In this document: positions 25,712-34,328 of the stretch, piece by piece
Numbering within the stretch: the first letter of the stretch is position 1
How the letters are laid out: every line of letters starts with the position of its first letter
DNA from: Nocardia flavorosea
GTDB taxonomy: Bacteria > Actinomycetota > Actinomycetes > Mycobacteriales > Mycobacteriaceae
Assembly (NCBI RefSeq): GCF_015477805.1
Contig: NZ_JADLQL010000001.1
Coordinates: 62,001-126,000, forward strand
Reading direction: 5' to 3'
DNA: 64,000 bases
Position numbers and translations under genes: made by a program
The notes under the pieces: generated by a model
Seen by the model: the letters and a program-made list of their open reading frames with translations, nothing else
Database searches by the model: none
What the model was told of the DNA's origin: nothing

Positions 25712-26811
25712 CGATTGTTCCCTTCTGCCGCGCCGGAGTTCTCGTCGCCGGCGCCGGTGACCAGATCCCAGACGTCCGCGCCGCCTTCGAGGATCCGGCC
25801 GGCGAGGACACCGGCCCAATAGCGTTCCGACCCGTACCGCTCGCGCCAGGCCAGCAGCGCCGTGGTCGATCGGCCGAGTGGATGTTCGGCGGTGAAGCCG
25901 ATGGCGCCGTGCAGTTGGTGGCCTGCGGCGGCGATATCCCGGGCCGCAGAGGAGGTCACCACCTTGGCGGCGGCGATCGCGGCCCGGGCACGGTCCGGGT
26001 TCGTACCGGCATCCTCGGCCACGGCGGTTTCGGTGGCCGTTTCCATGAGCGCGGTGACCGCGGCCAGACCGGCCAGCCGCTGCTGAACGGCCTGGAATTT
26101 GCTCAGCGGGCGGCCGAACTGAGTACGCTGCCCGGCATATTCCACAGTCCGATCGCAGACCGCGCGTGCCGCCGCGGCCAGCGCGACGGCGTAGGCGAGA
26201 GCACCGCGCTCCTCGAGTTCGGTGCCGCCGGCCGGGGATGCGGCATACGTGTCGACCGCGGCCGCGGCGAAGTCGTAATCGGCCACGGCGGCGCCGAGCA
26301 GATCGGTGCCGGGGACGGCGGTGACACCGGCGCCGGTGGGGGAGACGATCGCGACCGCCGGGCCGTGGGCCGCATCGGCCGGCTCGAGCAGTAGTACCAG
26401 CCGATCGGCGTCGGGTCCGTGCACCACCGCCCGTGCCGAGCCGTCCAGGACCAGGACGCCGGCTGCGGTTTCACGGACTGTGGTATCGCGCTCCGCGTGG
26501 GCGATCGTCGCGGTATGCGAGCCCAGCGAGATACCGCACCGTGCCGCCAGCCAGCCGGCGAGCACGGTGTGCTCGACGAGCATGGTGAGCGCACCGCCGG
26601 TGACCGCCGCCGAGACGACGGTGAGCGCGTCGGCGAGCGTGCCGCCGCTGCCGTCGTGGTCCTCGGATATACCGATTCCGGTGAAACCGGCCTCGGTGAG
26701 TGCCGTCCAGACCGCATCGTCGATACCGGCGGCCGGGGTGGTGGTATCGACGCCGGCCTTGCCGATCATCGCCTGGGTCGCCGCGCGTAGTTCGGAATTC
26801 GGACCCGTCAT
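25708..26811 (-). CDS. Acyl-CoA dehydrogenase (small subunit type)
   Basis: A 367-residue acyl-CoA dehydrogenase that diverges in the N-terminal and middle domains: the usual TEPxAGSD segment is absent. The C-terminal helical domain is typical (EYAGQRTQFGRPLSKFQAVQ, LHGAIGFTAEHPLG). Such partners pair with a full-length dehydrogenase to make the alpha2beta2 enzymes used for steroid side chains and rings. The full-length partner is the next gene upstream, overlapping by four bases. The ATG at 26811 is the overlap start. Confidence 0.88.
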   Translation of the reverse strand: MTGPNSELRAATQAMIGKAGVDTTTPAAGIDDAVWTALTEAGFTGIGISEDHDGSGGTLADALTVVSAAVTGGALTMLVEHTVLAGWLAARCGISLGSHTATIAHAERDTTVRETAAGVLVLDGSARAVVHGPDADRLVLLLEPADAAHGPAVAIVSPTGAGVTAVPGTDLLGAAVADYDFAAAAVDTYAASPAGGTELEERGALAYAVALAAAARAVCDRTVEYAGQRTQFGRPLSKFQAVQQRLAGLAAVTALMETATETAVAEDAGTNPDRARAAIAAAKVVTSSAARDIAAAGHQLHGAIGFTAEHPLGRSTTALLAWRERYGSERYWAGVLAGRILEGGADVWDLVTGAGDENSGAAEGNNR

Positions 26812-27971
26812 CGCAATCCCATTCCGCGAGCGACGATTCCGCGAAGGATCTCGTTCGTCCCGCCACGTAGTGTGAATGCCGGAGTATGCAGCATGCTGTT
26901 GGCCAGCAGGCGCGCGAACGGATCGCCGCCGGTGCGCCGGGGGTCGGTATCGCAGGCGGCTCGCACCGCCTCCACGAGATCGCCTTCGAACGCCGAGCCG
27001 AGGTCTTTCACCATCGCCGCCCGCACATCGGGACGGCGTCCCGCGGCCAGTTCCGCGGCCACCGACAGCGACATCCGGCGCAGCGCCCAGGCCTGCGCCG
27101 TGAGTGTCCCCAGCGTTACCCGCTGTTCCTCGGTCGCCCCGGAACGGCGCAGCTCGTCGGCCCAGGCCCGCAACAACGGCATCGTCGACAGATAGCGTTC
27201 GGGACCGGAGCGTTCGAACGCGAGTTCGCTCATCACCTGCGCCCAGCCTTCGCCGCGCCGGCCCAGCAGGGCCTCCGGGCCGACGCGCGCGTCGTGGAAG
27301 ATCACTTCGTTGAAATGCGCCTCGCCGTCGATACTGCGCAGCGGCCGCACCTCGATATCGGGGTGGGACAGATCGACCAGGAACTGCGACAGCCCGGCCT
27401 GCCGATCGCCGGCTTCACCGTCGCTGCGAGCGAGTAGCACCATGGCATGCGCCATATGCGCGCCGGTGGTCCACACCTTGGTACCGCTGACCGTCCAGGA
27501 GCCGTCGTCGTGGGCAGTGGCCCGGGTGCGGACGGCCGCGAGATCGGATCCGGCGTCGGGTTCGCTCATCCCGATCGCGAAGAACAGCGTCCCCGCTGCG
27601 ATTCCGGGTAGATAGCGTTGTTTCTGTTCCTCGGTGCCGTTGGCGAGGATGCCTGGCGCCATCTGGCGGTCGGCGATCCAGTGCGCGGCGACGGGCGCGC
27701 CGTGCGCGAGCAGTTCCTCGGTCACCACGAAACGCTCGAGCGGAGACCTTCCGTGGCCACCGTAGGCCGTCGGGAGCGTCATCCCCAGCCAGCCCCGTTG
27801 CCCGAGCCGGGCACTGAACTCCGGTTCGAAGCCGCTCATCCAATTGTCCACGGCCGGCACGAAAGCTCCGGCGGCGAGCTGTTCGGCGAGGAAGGCGCGC
27901 ACCTCCGTGCGCAGCGTGTGCAGTTCCGCGCTCTCGGCCACCGGCGAACCGGCTTCGGTGGCGGCCGTCAT
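26808..27971 (-). CDS. Acyl-CoA dehydrogenase (large subunit type)
   Basis: A 387-residue acyl-CoA dehydrogenase with complete motifs: GWLGMTLPTAYGGHGRSPLE in the N-terminal domain, GMSEPDAGSDLAAVRTRA in the FAD strand, GTKVWTTGAHMAHAMV, and C-terminal RGGTNEILRGIVARGMGLR. It should introduce a 2,3-double bond into an acyl-CoA thioester, passing electrons to ETF. The start ATG (27971) overlaps the hydratase stop. Together with the small-subunit gene it fits a FadE heteromer. Confidence 0.9.
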   Translation of the reverse strand: MTAATEAGSPVAESAELHTLRTEVRAFLAEQLAAGAFVPAVDNWMSGFEPEFSARLGQRGWLGMTLPTAYGGHGRSPLERFVVTEELLAHGAPVAAHWIADRQMAPGILANGTEEQKQRYLPGIAAGTLFFAIGMSEPDAGSDLAAVRTRATAHDDGSWTVSGTKVWTTGAHMAHAMVLLARSDGEAGDRQAGLSQFLVDLSHPDIEVRPLRSIDGEAHFNEVIFHDARVGPEALLGRRGEGWAQVMSELAFERSGPERYLSTMPLLRAWADELRRSGATEEQRVTLGTLTAQAWALRRMSLSVAAELAAGRRPDVRAAMVKDLGSAFEGDLVEAVRAACDTDPRRTGGDPFARLLANSMLHTPAFTLRGGTNEILRGIVARGMGLR

Positions 27972-28768
27972 CGCCCCGGACCCCGCGACGACCAGGATGC
28001 CTGCCCCTTGCGCGACATCGACCACATCTGCACGCCGCGCTCGATCTCGAGCGCCGACGACCAGCTGACCGCCGGTGGCCCGAGTTCGAGCCGGGCGCTG
28101 GTCATGATCCGCCGGCTCAGTTCGGGATCGGCCGCGGGCGCCGCGGTGAGCTCGGCGATGAGCGGATCGAGTTCGGCTTCGGGGACGGCGGCATAGGCGA
28201 GCCCGCAGGCGGCCGCCTCGGTACCGGTCAGCGCGCGTCCGCACGCGGCGAGTGCCACGGTCCGCGACCAGCCGACCGCGCGGCCGAGTAGCGCGAGATG
28301 ACCGCCACCCGGGTGGATGTTGCGCGCCAGAAATCCGCTGTCCAGCACCGAATCCGGAGTCACCACCATGATGTCGGCGGCCAGCGCCAGGTTCAGTCCC
28401 GCCCCGACGGCGCCACCGACGACTCGGGCGATCGTGGGCACGGGTAGGGAGCCGACGCGCACGAAGGCGCCGTAGACCGCCGAGGTGCGGCGTACTGCTT
28501 CGGGGGAGGCCGGGTCGGCGGAGGAGGCTGCGAGATCGCGGGTATCGGCGCCACTGCAGAAGTACGCCCCGGCGGAGCGGACGACGACCGCGCCGATGGC
28601 GGGATCGTTTTCCACTCGGTCGCAGAATTTGCCGATGAGCGCGGCCATCTCGAGGGTGATCGCGTTCTTGCGGCGCGGATTGTCGAGGGTCAGCTGGGCT
28701 ACGCCGCCGGTGAACTCGGTCCGAACCGAGCCTTGCGGGGGCGCGCCGACCGAATCGTCTGGCGTCAT
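27968..28768 (-). CDS. Enoyl-CoA hydratase/isomerase (crotonase family)
   Basis: A 266-residue crotonase. The oxyanion-hole segments are SAGAYFCSGADTRDL (about residues 55-70) and RVVGGAVGAGLNLALAADI (about 105-123). The usual catalytic Glu positions are not both obvious: the second segment ends SVLDSGFLARNIHPGGG, so chemistry other than hydration (isomerase or retro-Claisen) is possible. The start is taken at ATG 28768; an upstream frame would overlap the operator. It leads a six-gene minus-strand operon in which every junction down to the GntR gene overlaps by four bases. Confidence 0.87.
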   Translation of the reverse strand: MTPDDSVGAPPQGSVRTEFTGGVAQLTLDNPRRKNAITLEMAALIGKFCDRVENDPAIGAVVVRSAGAYFCSGADTRDLAASSADPASPEAVRRTSAVYGAFVRVGSLPVPTIARVVGGAVGAGLNLALAADIMVVTPDSVLDSGFLARNIHPGGGHLALLGRAVGWSRTVALAACGRALTGTEAAACGLAYAAVPEAELDPLIAELTAAPAADPELSRRIMTSARLELGPPAVSWSSALEIERGVQMWSMSRKGQASWSSRGPGR

Positions 28769-28786
28769 GAACAAAACCGTAGCAGG

Positions 28787-28814
28787 ATTGGATCCAATAT
28801 AAAATCCAATATTG
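28787..28814. promoter_or_regulatory. GntR-type operator in a divergent AT-rich promoter
   Basis: ATTGGATCCAAT (28787-28798) is a perfect 12-bp palindrome. ATTGGAT also pairs with ATCCAAT at 28804-28810, and CAATATTG (28807-28814) is another palindrome. TATAAAAT lies between. On the minus strand TTGTCA and TATATT could be -35 and -10. TTGGATCCAA-like sites are usual for FCD-type GntR regulators, and that gene is in the operon. Confidence 0.6.
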
Positions 28815-28902
28815 ATTGACAATTCTCGGTCTGCACCCGGAAAGTGTCAGCAGCGCAGCGCGCCGCCCGGACTCACCGGGCGGCGGACAGAGAGGAGCGC
28901 TC

Positions 28903-29661
28903 GTGTTCGAGCTGAACGGGCGGATCGCCCTGGTGTCCGGAGCAGGTCAGAGTGTGGGCGAAGGGATCGCGACCGTCCTCGCCCGCCAGGGCGCCGCGGT
29001 GATCGTCAACGATCTCGTCGGCGACCGCGCCGAGCGGGTGGCCGCGAAAATCGTCGCCGAGGGCAACAAGGCGATTGCGAAGGCATTCGACGTCACCGAT
29101 TACGAGGCGACCGTCGCCGCTGTCCGTGCGGCCGAAGCGGAACTGGGCGGGCACGTGAACATCCTGGTGAACAATGCCGGGGTCGCGCAGGAGCGAGTCA
29201 TCAAGCCGTTCCGCGAGCTCACTCCCGATCAGTGGCCGCCGTCGATCGATCTCAACATCTACGGGGCGATGAACTGCATCAAAGCCGTGCTCGATGGGAT
29301 GTGCGACGCCGGCTGGGGCCGGATCGTGCAGATCTCGTCGGGCTCGGCGCGGACGGGGCAGAACATCAACTACTCGATGTATGCCACCGGCAAGAGCGGT
29401 ATCGAGGGCTTCATCCGGCATCTGGCGGCGGAGACGGGGCAGTACGGGGTGACGGCGAATATCGTCGCGCTGGGTCAACAGGCCAATCTGGCGGAGAAGA
29501 TGACGCCGGAGATGATCGACAAGATCATCGCGAGCATCCCGATCGGCCGACTCGGCGATCCGCTCGAAGTCGGCGCCTTCTGCGCGTACCTGGCCTCGAA
29601 CGAATCCGGGGGAATGACCGGCCAGACCCTCGATTTCAACGGCGGGTCGCAGACCCGATGA
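28903..29661 (+). CDS. Short-chain dehydrogenase/reductase (SDR)
   Basis: A 252-residue SDR starting at GTG 28903 behind GAGGAG. The cofactor loop is SGAGQSVG, NNAGVAQ is the structural motif, and the catalytic site is ISSGSA followed by YATGKSG, so the YxxxK pair is intact. GMTGQTLDFNGG ends the fold. It diverges from the hydratase operon across the GntR-type operator, so both may answer to the same regulator. It is coupled by four bases to the following VOC gene. Confidence 0.87.
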   Translation: MFELNGRIALVSGAGQSVGEGIATVLARQGAAVIVNDLVGDRAERVAAKIVAEGNKAIAKAFDVTDYEATVAAVRAAEAELGGHVNILVNNAGVAQERVIKPFRELTPDQWPPSIDLNIYGAMNCIKAVLDGMCDAGWGRIVQISSGSARTGQNINYSMYATGKSGIEGFIRHLAAETGQYGVTANIVALGQQANLAEKMTPEMIDKIIASIPIGRLGDPLEVGAFCAYLASNESGGMTGQTLDFNGGSQTR

Positions 29662-30071
29662 CCAGCGAACCGGCACCGCCCGCAACGGTTCTGTCACTGA
29701 CCGCGATCCGGGTCACCGACCTCGCGAAATCGACCGAGTTCTACACCGCGGGGTGCGGATTCGAGGTGGAGCGCGAATTCGCGACGGCGGGATTCGACGC
29801 GGTGATCCTGCGCGCCGGCCCGGCCGGAATCGAACTCATCGCGCCGCGTGCCGAGCCGGAGCCGCCGCAGCCGGGCAATATGTTCGTCAAACTGGTGCTC
29901 AACACACCGGACGTGCCCGGGCTCCTGGCCCGTGCCTGCCGGTACGGCGGCACCGAGGAGACCCCGGCGACCGTGCTACCCGAGTTCGGTGGAATGACCA
30001 TCGCGATCCTGCGCGACCCCGACGGGTACCGCATCGAACTGGTGGGGCGGCCGGGCACGGATGACCACTGA
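29658..30071 (+). CDS. VOC-family protein
   Basis: A 137-residue single VOC module with TAIRVTDLAKSTEFYTAGCGF at the start and MTIAILRDPDGYRIELVGRP at the end; only the C-terminal Glu ligand is clear. The gene overlaps the SDR stop by four bases. An isomerase, epimerase or lyase role on a CoA ester is possible, as methylmalonyl-CoA epimerase shares this fold, but the sequence does not decide. Confidence 0.82.
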   Translation: MTSEPAPPATVLSLTAIRVTDLAKSTEFYTAGCGFEVEREFATAGFDAVILRAGPAGIELIAPRAEPEPPQPGNMFVKLVLNTPDVPGLLARACRYGGTEETPATVLPEFGGMTIAILRDPDGYRIELVGRPGTDDH

Positions 30072-30113
30072 GCGGGAGCGGGCCGGTTCGCCGCCGGTCG
30101 GCTCGTCTAACGT
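30063..30113 (+). promoter_or_regulatory. Box promoter 8 for the second KstD-like gene
   Basis: Box GACCACTGAGCGGGAG at 30063-30078 overlaps the VOC stop; -10 TAACGT at 30108-30113 (offset 31). Its position shows that translation of the next gene begins at 30157, not at 30061. Confidence 0.65.
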
Positions 30114-30156
30114 CGCGGCATCTCACCCGGAACAGCAACAGGGAGTGCAGTCGACG

Positions 30157-31722
30157 ATGACTTGGGGCAAGACCTATGACGTAGTAGTTGTGGGCTCCGG
30201 CGGGGCCGCCCTCGCCGGAGCGCTGGCCGCCGCCCACCGCGGTCTGTCGACCTGCGTGATCGAGAAAACCGACCGCTTCGGCGGGACCTCGGCGTATTCG
30301 GGCGGCAGTGTGTGGCTGCCCGGAAACCATGTCCTGGCCCGGCAGGGCGTGGACGACTCCGTCGAGAAGGGGCTGACCTACTTCGGTGCCGTGGTCGGCG
30401 ACCGCACGCGGCCGGAGGTGCAGCGGGCCTACCTCGAAACCGGCCCGGTCGTCGCCGACTTCCTCGAGAACACCGTGGGAATCCCGATCGAACACCGGCC
30501 GTTCCCCGATTACTTCGACGCCCCCGGGCGCAGCGACAACGGCCGCAGCATCTTCGCGGAATCGATCGCCGCCGCGGATCTCGGCGACCGGTTGGACGAT
30601 GTGCGCCCGACGGTGGCCGCCGACCAGTTCGGCATCGATATCGACCGGTCCATGCTCGACGGCGGTCAGGCCTGGATCGCGCGCATGGTGCTCGCCCTGG
30701 ACGCCACCGGCCGCGCGGACCTGTTGCTGTCCACCCGGGCCGACCGGCTCGTACAGGACGAATCGGGGCGGGTCACCGGAGTGGTGGTGACCGGCGCCGA
30801 CGGCAGCGAAACGCGGATCCGGGCGCGTGGCGGGGTGCTCCTGGCCGCGGGCGGGTTCGAGCGTTCGGCCCAGCTGCGCAAACGCTGGCAGGATATGCCG
30901 ACTGCCGACTGGTCCTCGTCGCATCCCGCGACCGGGTCCGGGGATGCGGTCGCGATGCTGGACACGGTGGGTGCCGCGCTGGATCTGCTCGACCAGTCGT
31001 GGTGGTGCCCCGCGACCCTGTTCCCCAATGGACATGCCGCGTTCACGCTCGGGCTCCGATCCGGAATCGTCGTCGACGGGCACGGCCGCCGGTTCGCCAA
31101 CGAGATGCTGCCCTACGACCAGATGGGGCGCGCTATGCGCGCGCAGCGGGAAGCCGGTGGCGACGAATTCTGGTTCATTTTCGACAACAGCGCCGGTGAT
31201 CGCCTGCCGGCGATCTGTGTCCCCGAACCCCGCCGCGACGAGATGACCGAGGCCGGCCTGTGGCACACCGCCGACTCCGTCTCCGACCTTGCCCGGTCAC
31301 TCGGTATCGATCCGGCCGCACTGGCGGCGACGGTCGACCGGTTCAACGAACTGGCCGAGCGCGGAGTGGATGAGGATTTCCACCGCGGCGAGGATCCGTT
31401 CGGGCGCTTCTTCGTCGGTGCGACCGCGCCGGCGCAGTGCCTGCGACCGCTCGCCGGCCCCCGGTTCCACGCGGTCCGGCTGGTGCTCGGTGACCTCGGC
31501 ACCAAGGGCGGCGCGGTGATCGACAGCGACGGTGCGGTGCAGCGACCGGACGGGTCGGCGATCCCCGGTCTCTATGCCGCGGGCAACTCCTCCGCCTCGA
31601 TCTCGGGCGAGGTCTACCCCGGGCCGGGTGTTCCGCTGGGCTCCGGCATGGTGATGGCCTACCGCGCCGTGGCCGATATGACGGCGCGGCTCGGCGGAAC
31701 GGAGACCGTCGCGACGTCCTGA
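30157..31722 (+). CDS. KstD-like FAD-dependent 3-ketosteroid dehydrogenase (copy 2)
   Basis: A 521-residue flavoprotein closely patterned on 3-ketosteroid delta-1-dehydrogenase. DVVVVGSGGAALAGALAAA forms the FAD loop, VIEKTDRFGGTSAYSGGSVW is the highly conserved second motif, and the C-terminal region has LYAAGNSSASISGEVYPGPG. The enzyme would desaturate C1-C2 of the A ring, which together with 9-alpha-hydroxylation leads to ring opening. The ATG at 30157 is downstream of the box promoter, so the longer frame that begins inside the VOC gene is rejected. A strong terminator follows. Confidence 0.88.
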   Translation: MTWGKTYDVVVVGSGGAALAGALAAAHRGLSTCVIEKTDRFGGTSAYSGGSVWLPGNHVLARQGVDDSVEKGLTYFGAVVGDRTRPEVQRAYLETGPVVADFLENTVGIPIEHRPFPDYFDAPGRSDNGRSIFAESIAAADLGDRLDDVRPTVAADQFGIDIDRSMLDGGQAWIARMVLALDATGRADLLLSTRADRLVQDESGRVTGVVVTGADGSETRIRARGGVLLAAGGFERSAQLRKRWQDMPTADWSSSHPATGSGDAVAMLDTVGAALDLLDQSWWCPATLFPNGHAAFTLGLRSGIVVDGHGRRFANEMLPYDQMGRAMRAQREAGGDEFWFIFDNSAGDRLPAICVPEPRRDEMTEAGLWHTADSVSDLARSLGIDPAALAATVDRFNELAERGVDEDFHRGEDPFGRFFVGATAPAQCLRPLAGPRFHAVRLVLGDLGTKGGAVIDSDGAVQRPDGSAIPGLYAAGNSSASISGEVYPGPGVPLGSGMVMAYRAVADMTARLGGTETVATS

Positions 31723-31733
31723 CCTGTACGAAC

Positions 31734-31766
31734 AGCGGCCGCGGCCCCTAAGGGGTCGCGGCCGCT
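31734..31766. terminator. Bidirectional terminator, KstD copy 2 and IclR 1
   Basis: AGCGGCCGCGGCCCC (31734-31748) pairs with 31752-31766 around TAA, with a single wobble. It lies between two convergent genes. Confidence 0.75.
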
Positions 31767-31841
31767 GCGCTTTCCTGACTGCTCGGTTCTCGCCGCCGAC
31801 CGTTCGATCGGCTCTCGCTCGGGAATCCCGGCCGGGGCGTC

Positions 31842-32642
31842 CTAATGGGTCGCGAGGTCCGTCGCGACGCACCGATCCCAGATCTCGCGCGCCACAACCC
31901 GTACCCGGCCCACCAGTGTGCGGTAGTCGAGCGAGGTCACCGGTCCGCATACGGAGATCCCGGCCAGGTTTCCGTAGATATGGTCCGGTGGTCCGAGGGA
32001 GACGCCGACACAGCCGAGACCGGTGAATGCTTCGCCTCGATCGAACGCTGCGCCACGGTCGCGTACAGCGGCCAGATCGTCCGCGAGCTGGGTCTCGTTC
32101 GCGATGCTCTGCGGGGTGCGCCGGACCAGTGCGCCCTCGCCGGTACGCCGGAGTTCGCCGATTACCGGCCCGCGGCCGGACTGGTCGGCGACCGCAAGCT
32201 GTGCCTTGCCCACCGCGGTGAGATGGGCGGGTACCCGCTGGCCGACGGCGGTCGGGGTGGGCCCCGAAGCGCGGCCGTTGACCTTGGCCAGATAGACGGT
32301 GTCGCCGCGGCTGACCACGGCGAGCTGGATGGTCCGGCCGGTGCGGTGCGCGAACGCCTGCATAATCGGCCGGGCGCCCTGCAGCAGGCGATTTTGGTTG
32401 AGCGCCGCCTGGCCCATCTCGTAGGCCTTGACCCCGAGTTCGTAGGTCTGTTCGGGCGAGCGGGCGAGCCAGCCCGTATTGGTGAGCTGCTCCAGCAGTC
32501 GATGCGCCGAAGAGCGCGGTAAACCGGTGCGCGCGGTGACCTGGGCGAGAGTGAGGGGGCCGGACCCGTTGAAGGTCTCCAGAACGAGGGAGACCCGCTC
32601 GACCACCGAGACCGGCATCCCGGCGGCACGTGATGTTCTCAT
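31842..32642 (-). CDS. IclR-family transcriptional regulator 1
   Basis: A 266-residue IclR regulator. The N-terminal winged helix has LTLAQVTARTGLPRSSAHRLL at about residues 26-46, and the C-terminal ligand domain has HLTAVGKAQLA and a GLGCVGVSLGPP segment. The start is ATG 32642 behind GGGAGG. It diverges from the kshA-hsaA-hsaC operon, and the box lies in the shared region. IclR proteins of catabolic clusters are often activators that bind upstream of -35 (for example PcaU or PobR), so this is a candidate for the box-binding protein. A paralogue lies at 48.0 kb. Confidence 0.88.
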   Translation of the reverse strand: MRTSRAAGMPVSVVERVSLVLETFNGSGPLTLAQVTARTGLPRSSAHRLLEQLTNTGWLARSPEQTYELGVKAYEMGQAALNQNRLLQGARPIMQAFAHRTGRTIQLAVVSRGDTVYLAKVNGRASGPTPTAVGQRVPAHLTAVGKAQLAVADQSGRGPVIGELRRTGEGALVRRTPQSIANETQLADDLAAVRDRGAAFDRGEAFTGLGCVGVSLGPPDHIYGNLAGISVCGPVTSLDYRTLVGRVRVVAREIWDRCVATDLATH

Positions 32643-32669
32643 TCGACCTCCCAGCACGCATCACAGCTC

Positions 32670-32685
32670 TGTGACCTACGTCACG
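32670..32685. promoter_or_regulatory. CRP/GlxR-like site ahead of IclR 1
   Basis: TGTGACCTACGTCACG closely matches TGTGA-N6-TCACA. It overlaps a second inverted repeat, TCACAGCTCTGTGA (32661-32674). It lies about 30-45 nt upstream of the IclR start. Confidence 0.55.
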
Positions 32686-32999
32686 GTACACCGGTATGCG
32701 GGTGCAGAACCACGCGCCGTGACGAGCGTCTTCGCCGACGATCGCATCGATCGTCTCCGTTGCCGAGCCCATTCTCCCGATCAGCGAGACGCCGAGCCGA
32801 TTTTGCCCCGAACCCGGTGCCGCCCCGGCCGTCGCCCGGACGCGCCGCCGGGTTCGGGGACCAACCGCCCGCGCGCCGGGCCGGCTCGCGATCGCACACC
32901 GGGCTACCGCGAACGGCGATCCGGGCGGCCGTGGAACGGAGCCGGGCTCCGTCGGTTTGCTCCATTACCGCCGGCCCGCCTCCGGCGTCTCGGAAAGCC
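32686..32999. other. Divergent intergenic region
   Basis: About 310 nt between the CRP-like site and the box for Rieske 2. I see no gene, hairpin or further convincing site. Confidence 0.4.
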
Positions 33000-33049
33000 T
33001 CCCACTCAGCAGGAGATTCGCGTCACACTGCGTTTCGGGCTGGGAAGGT
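33000..33049 (+). promoter_or_regulatory. Box promoter 9 for kshA-hsaA-hsaC
   Basis: Box TCCCACTCAGCAGGAG at 33000-33015 and -10 GAAGGT at 33044-33049 (offset 30). The leader to GTG 33101 is about 45 nt. Confidence 0.5.
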
Positions 33050-33100
33050 GGACCCACTGCGACGAGTTCCGCGGTCGCAATCATCTGACCAGGAGGTACC

Positions 33101-34285
33101 GTGAGTCCCACGACCGAGACGGGCAACGAAGTCCGTGTCATCGACACCGGCGCACCGCCCGCGCGGTACGCGCGGGGCTGGCACTGCCTCGGTCTGACCC
33201 GTGATTTCGCCGACGGTCGGCCGCACCAGGTGGCCGCTTTCGGCACCGAACTCGTCGTTTTTCGCGGCGAGGACGGGAAGGTGAACGTCCTCAACGCATT
33301 CTGCCCACATATGGGCGGGAACCTGGCCCACGGCACCGTGAAGGGCAACGATATCGCCTGCCCGTTCCACGACTGGCGGTGGCGGGGGGACGGAAAATGC
33401 GCATCCATCCCGTATGCGCGTCGAGTCCCGCCGCTGGCCCGCACCAAGGCGTGGCCGACCATGGAGATCAGCGGGCAGCTGTTCGTCTGGCACGATCCGC
33501 AGGGCGGCAAACCGCCCGCCGAACTGGAGATACCGGCTATCCCCACCTACGGAGATTCCGGGTGGACCGATTGGGTGTGGAATTCGATCGTCGTCGAAGG
33601 ATCGCACTGTCGCGAAATCGTCGACAATGTCGTCGATATGGCGCATTTCTTCTATGTGCACTACGGGATGCCGACCTATTTCCGGAACATCTTCGAAGGC
33701 CATACCGCAACCCAGATCATGCGGTCGCTGCCGCGCGCCGACGCGGCCGGAGTCAGCACCAGTACGAACTACAGCACCGAAAGCCAGTCGGATGCCACGT
33801 ATTACGGTCCGTCGTACATGGTGGACAAGCTCTGGAGCGGCGGCCGGGCCGGGGCCGGTGAACCGAATATCTACCTGATCAACTGCCACTACCCGATCAC
33901 CCCGACCTCGTTCCGGCTGCAATACGGCGTGATCGTGGAAAAGCCGACCGGGATGGACGACGCCGCGGCCGAACAGATCGCCGCCGCCGTGGCGAAAGGG
34001 GTCGCGATCGGCTTCGAACAGGACGTGGAGATCTGGAAGAACAAATCACGGATCGACAATCCGCTGCTGTGCGAAGAAGACGGCCCGGTGTATCAGCTGC
34101 GCCGCTGGTACGAACAGTTCTACGTCGACGTCGAAGACATCAAGCCGGAAATGGTCAACCGGTTCGAGTTCGAGATCGATACCGAACGCGCCCTGCAGAA
34201 CTGGCAGGCCGAAGTGGACGCGAACCTGGCCGCCGGCCGCAGTGCCATTCCGGCGCAGCGGCAGGGCGCCGCCGCGTCCTCCTGA
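33101..34285 (+). CDS. Rieske non-haem iron oxygenase, KshA-like (copy 2)
   Basis: A 394-residue KshA-type oxygenase with CPHMGG and CPFHDW for the [2Fe-2S] cluster, NVVDMAHFFYVH for the two iron His ligands, and GFEQDVEIWKNK for the Asp region. It starts at GTG after AGGAGG. The operon continues with the HsaA-like and HsaC-like genes, so this copy is physically tied to A-ring degradation. Unlike copies 1 and 3 it is not followed by a small four-cysteine protein. No reductase (KshB) gene is nearby, so electrons must come from elsewhere in the genome. Confidence 0.9.
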   Translation: MSPTTETGNEVRVIDTGAPPARYARGWHCLGLTRDFADGRPHQVAAFGTELVVFRGEDGKVNVLNAFCPHMGGNLAHGTVKGNDIACPFHDWRWRGDGKCASIPYARRVPPLARTKAWPTMEISGQLFVWHDPQGGKPPAELEIPAIPTYGDSGWTDWVWNSIVVEGSHCREIVDNVVDMAHFFYVHYGMPTYFRNIFEGHTATQIMRSLPRADAAGVSTSTNYSTESQSDATYYGPSYMVDKLWSGGRAGAGEPNIYLINCHYPITPTSFRLQYGVIVEKPTGMDDAAAEQIAAAVAKGVAIGFEQDVEIWKNKSRIDNPLLCEEDGPVYQLRRWYEQFYVDVEDIKPEMVNRFEFEIDTERALQNWQAEVDANLAAGRSAIPAQRQGAAASS

Positions 34286-34328
34286 CCACGCTCACCCCAC
34301 CATCCAGATACCCGGACCAGGAGCACCC

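Noticed and set aside
28863..28883. Box-like sequence ahead of the SDR at 28903
   Set aside because: Only CTCACCGGG matches, and the -10 would fall inside the coding region.
30061..30156. Longer N-terminus for KstD copy 2 beginning inside the VOC gene
   Set aside because: The box promoter lies within this stretch, and the extra residues have no resemblance to KstD.
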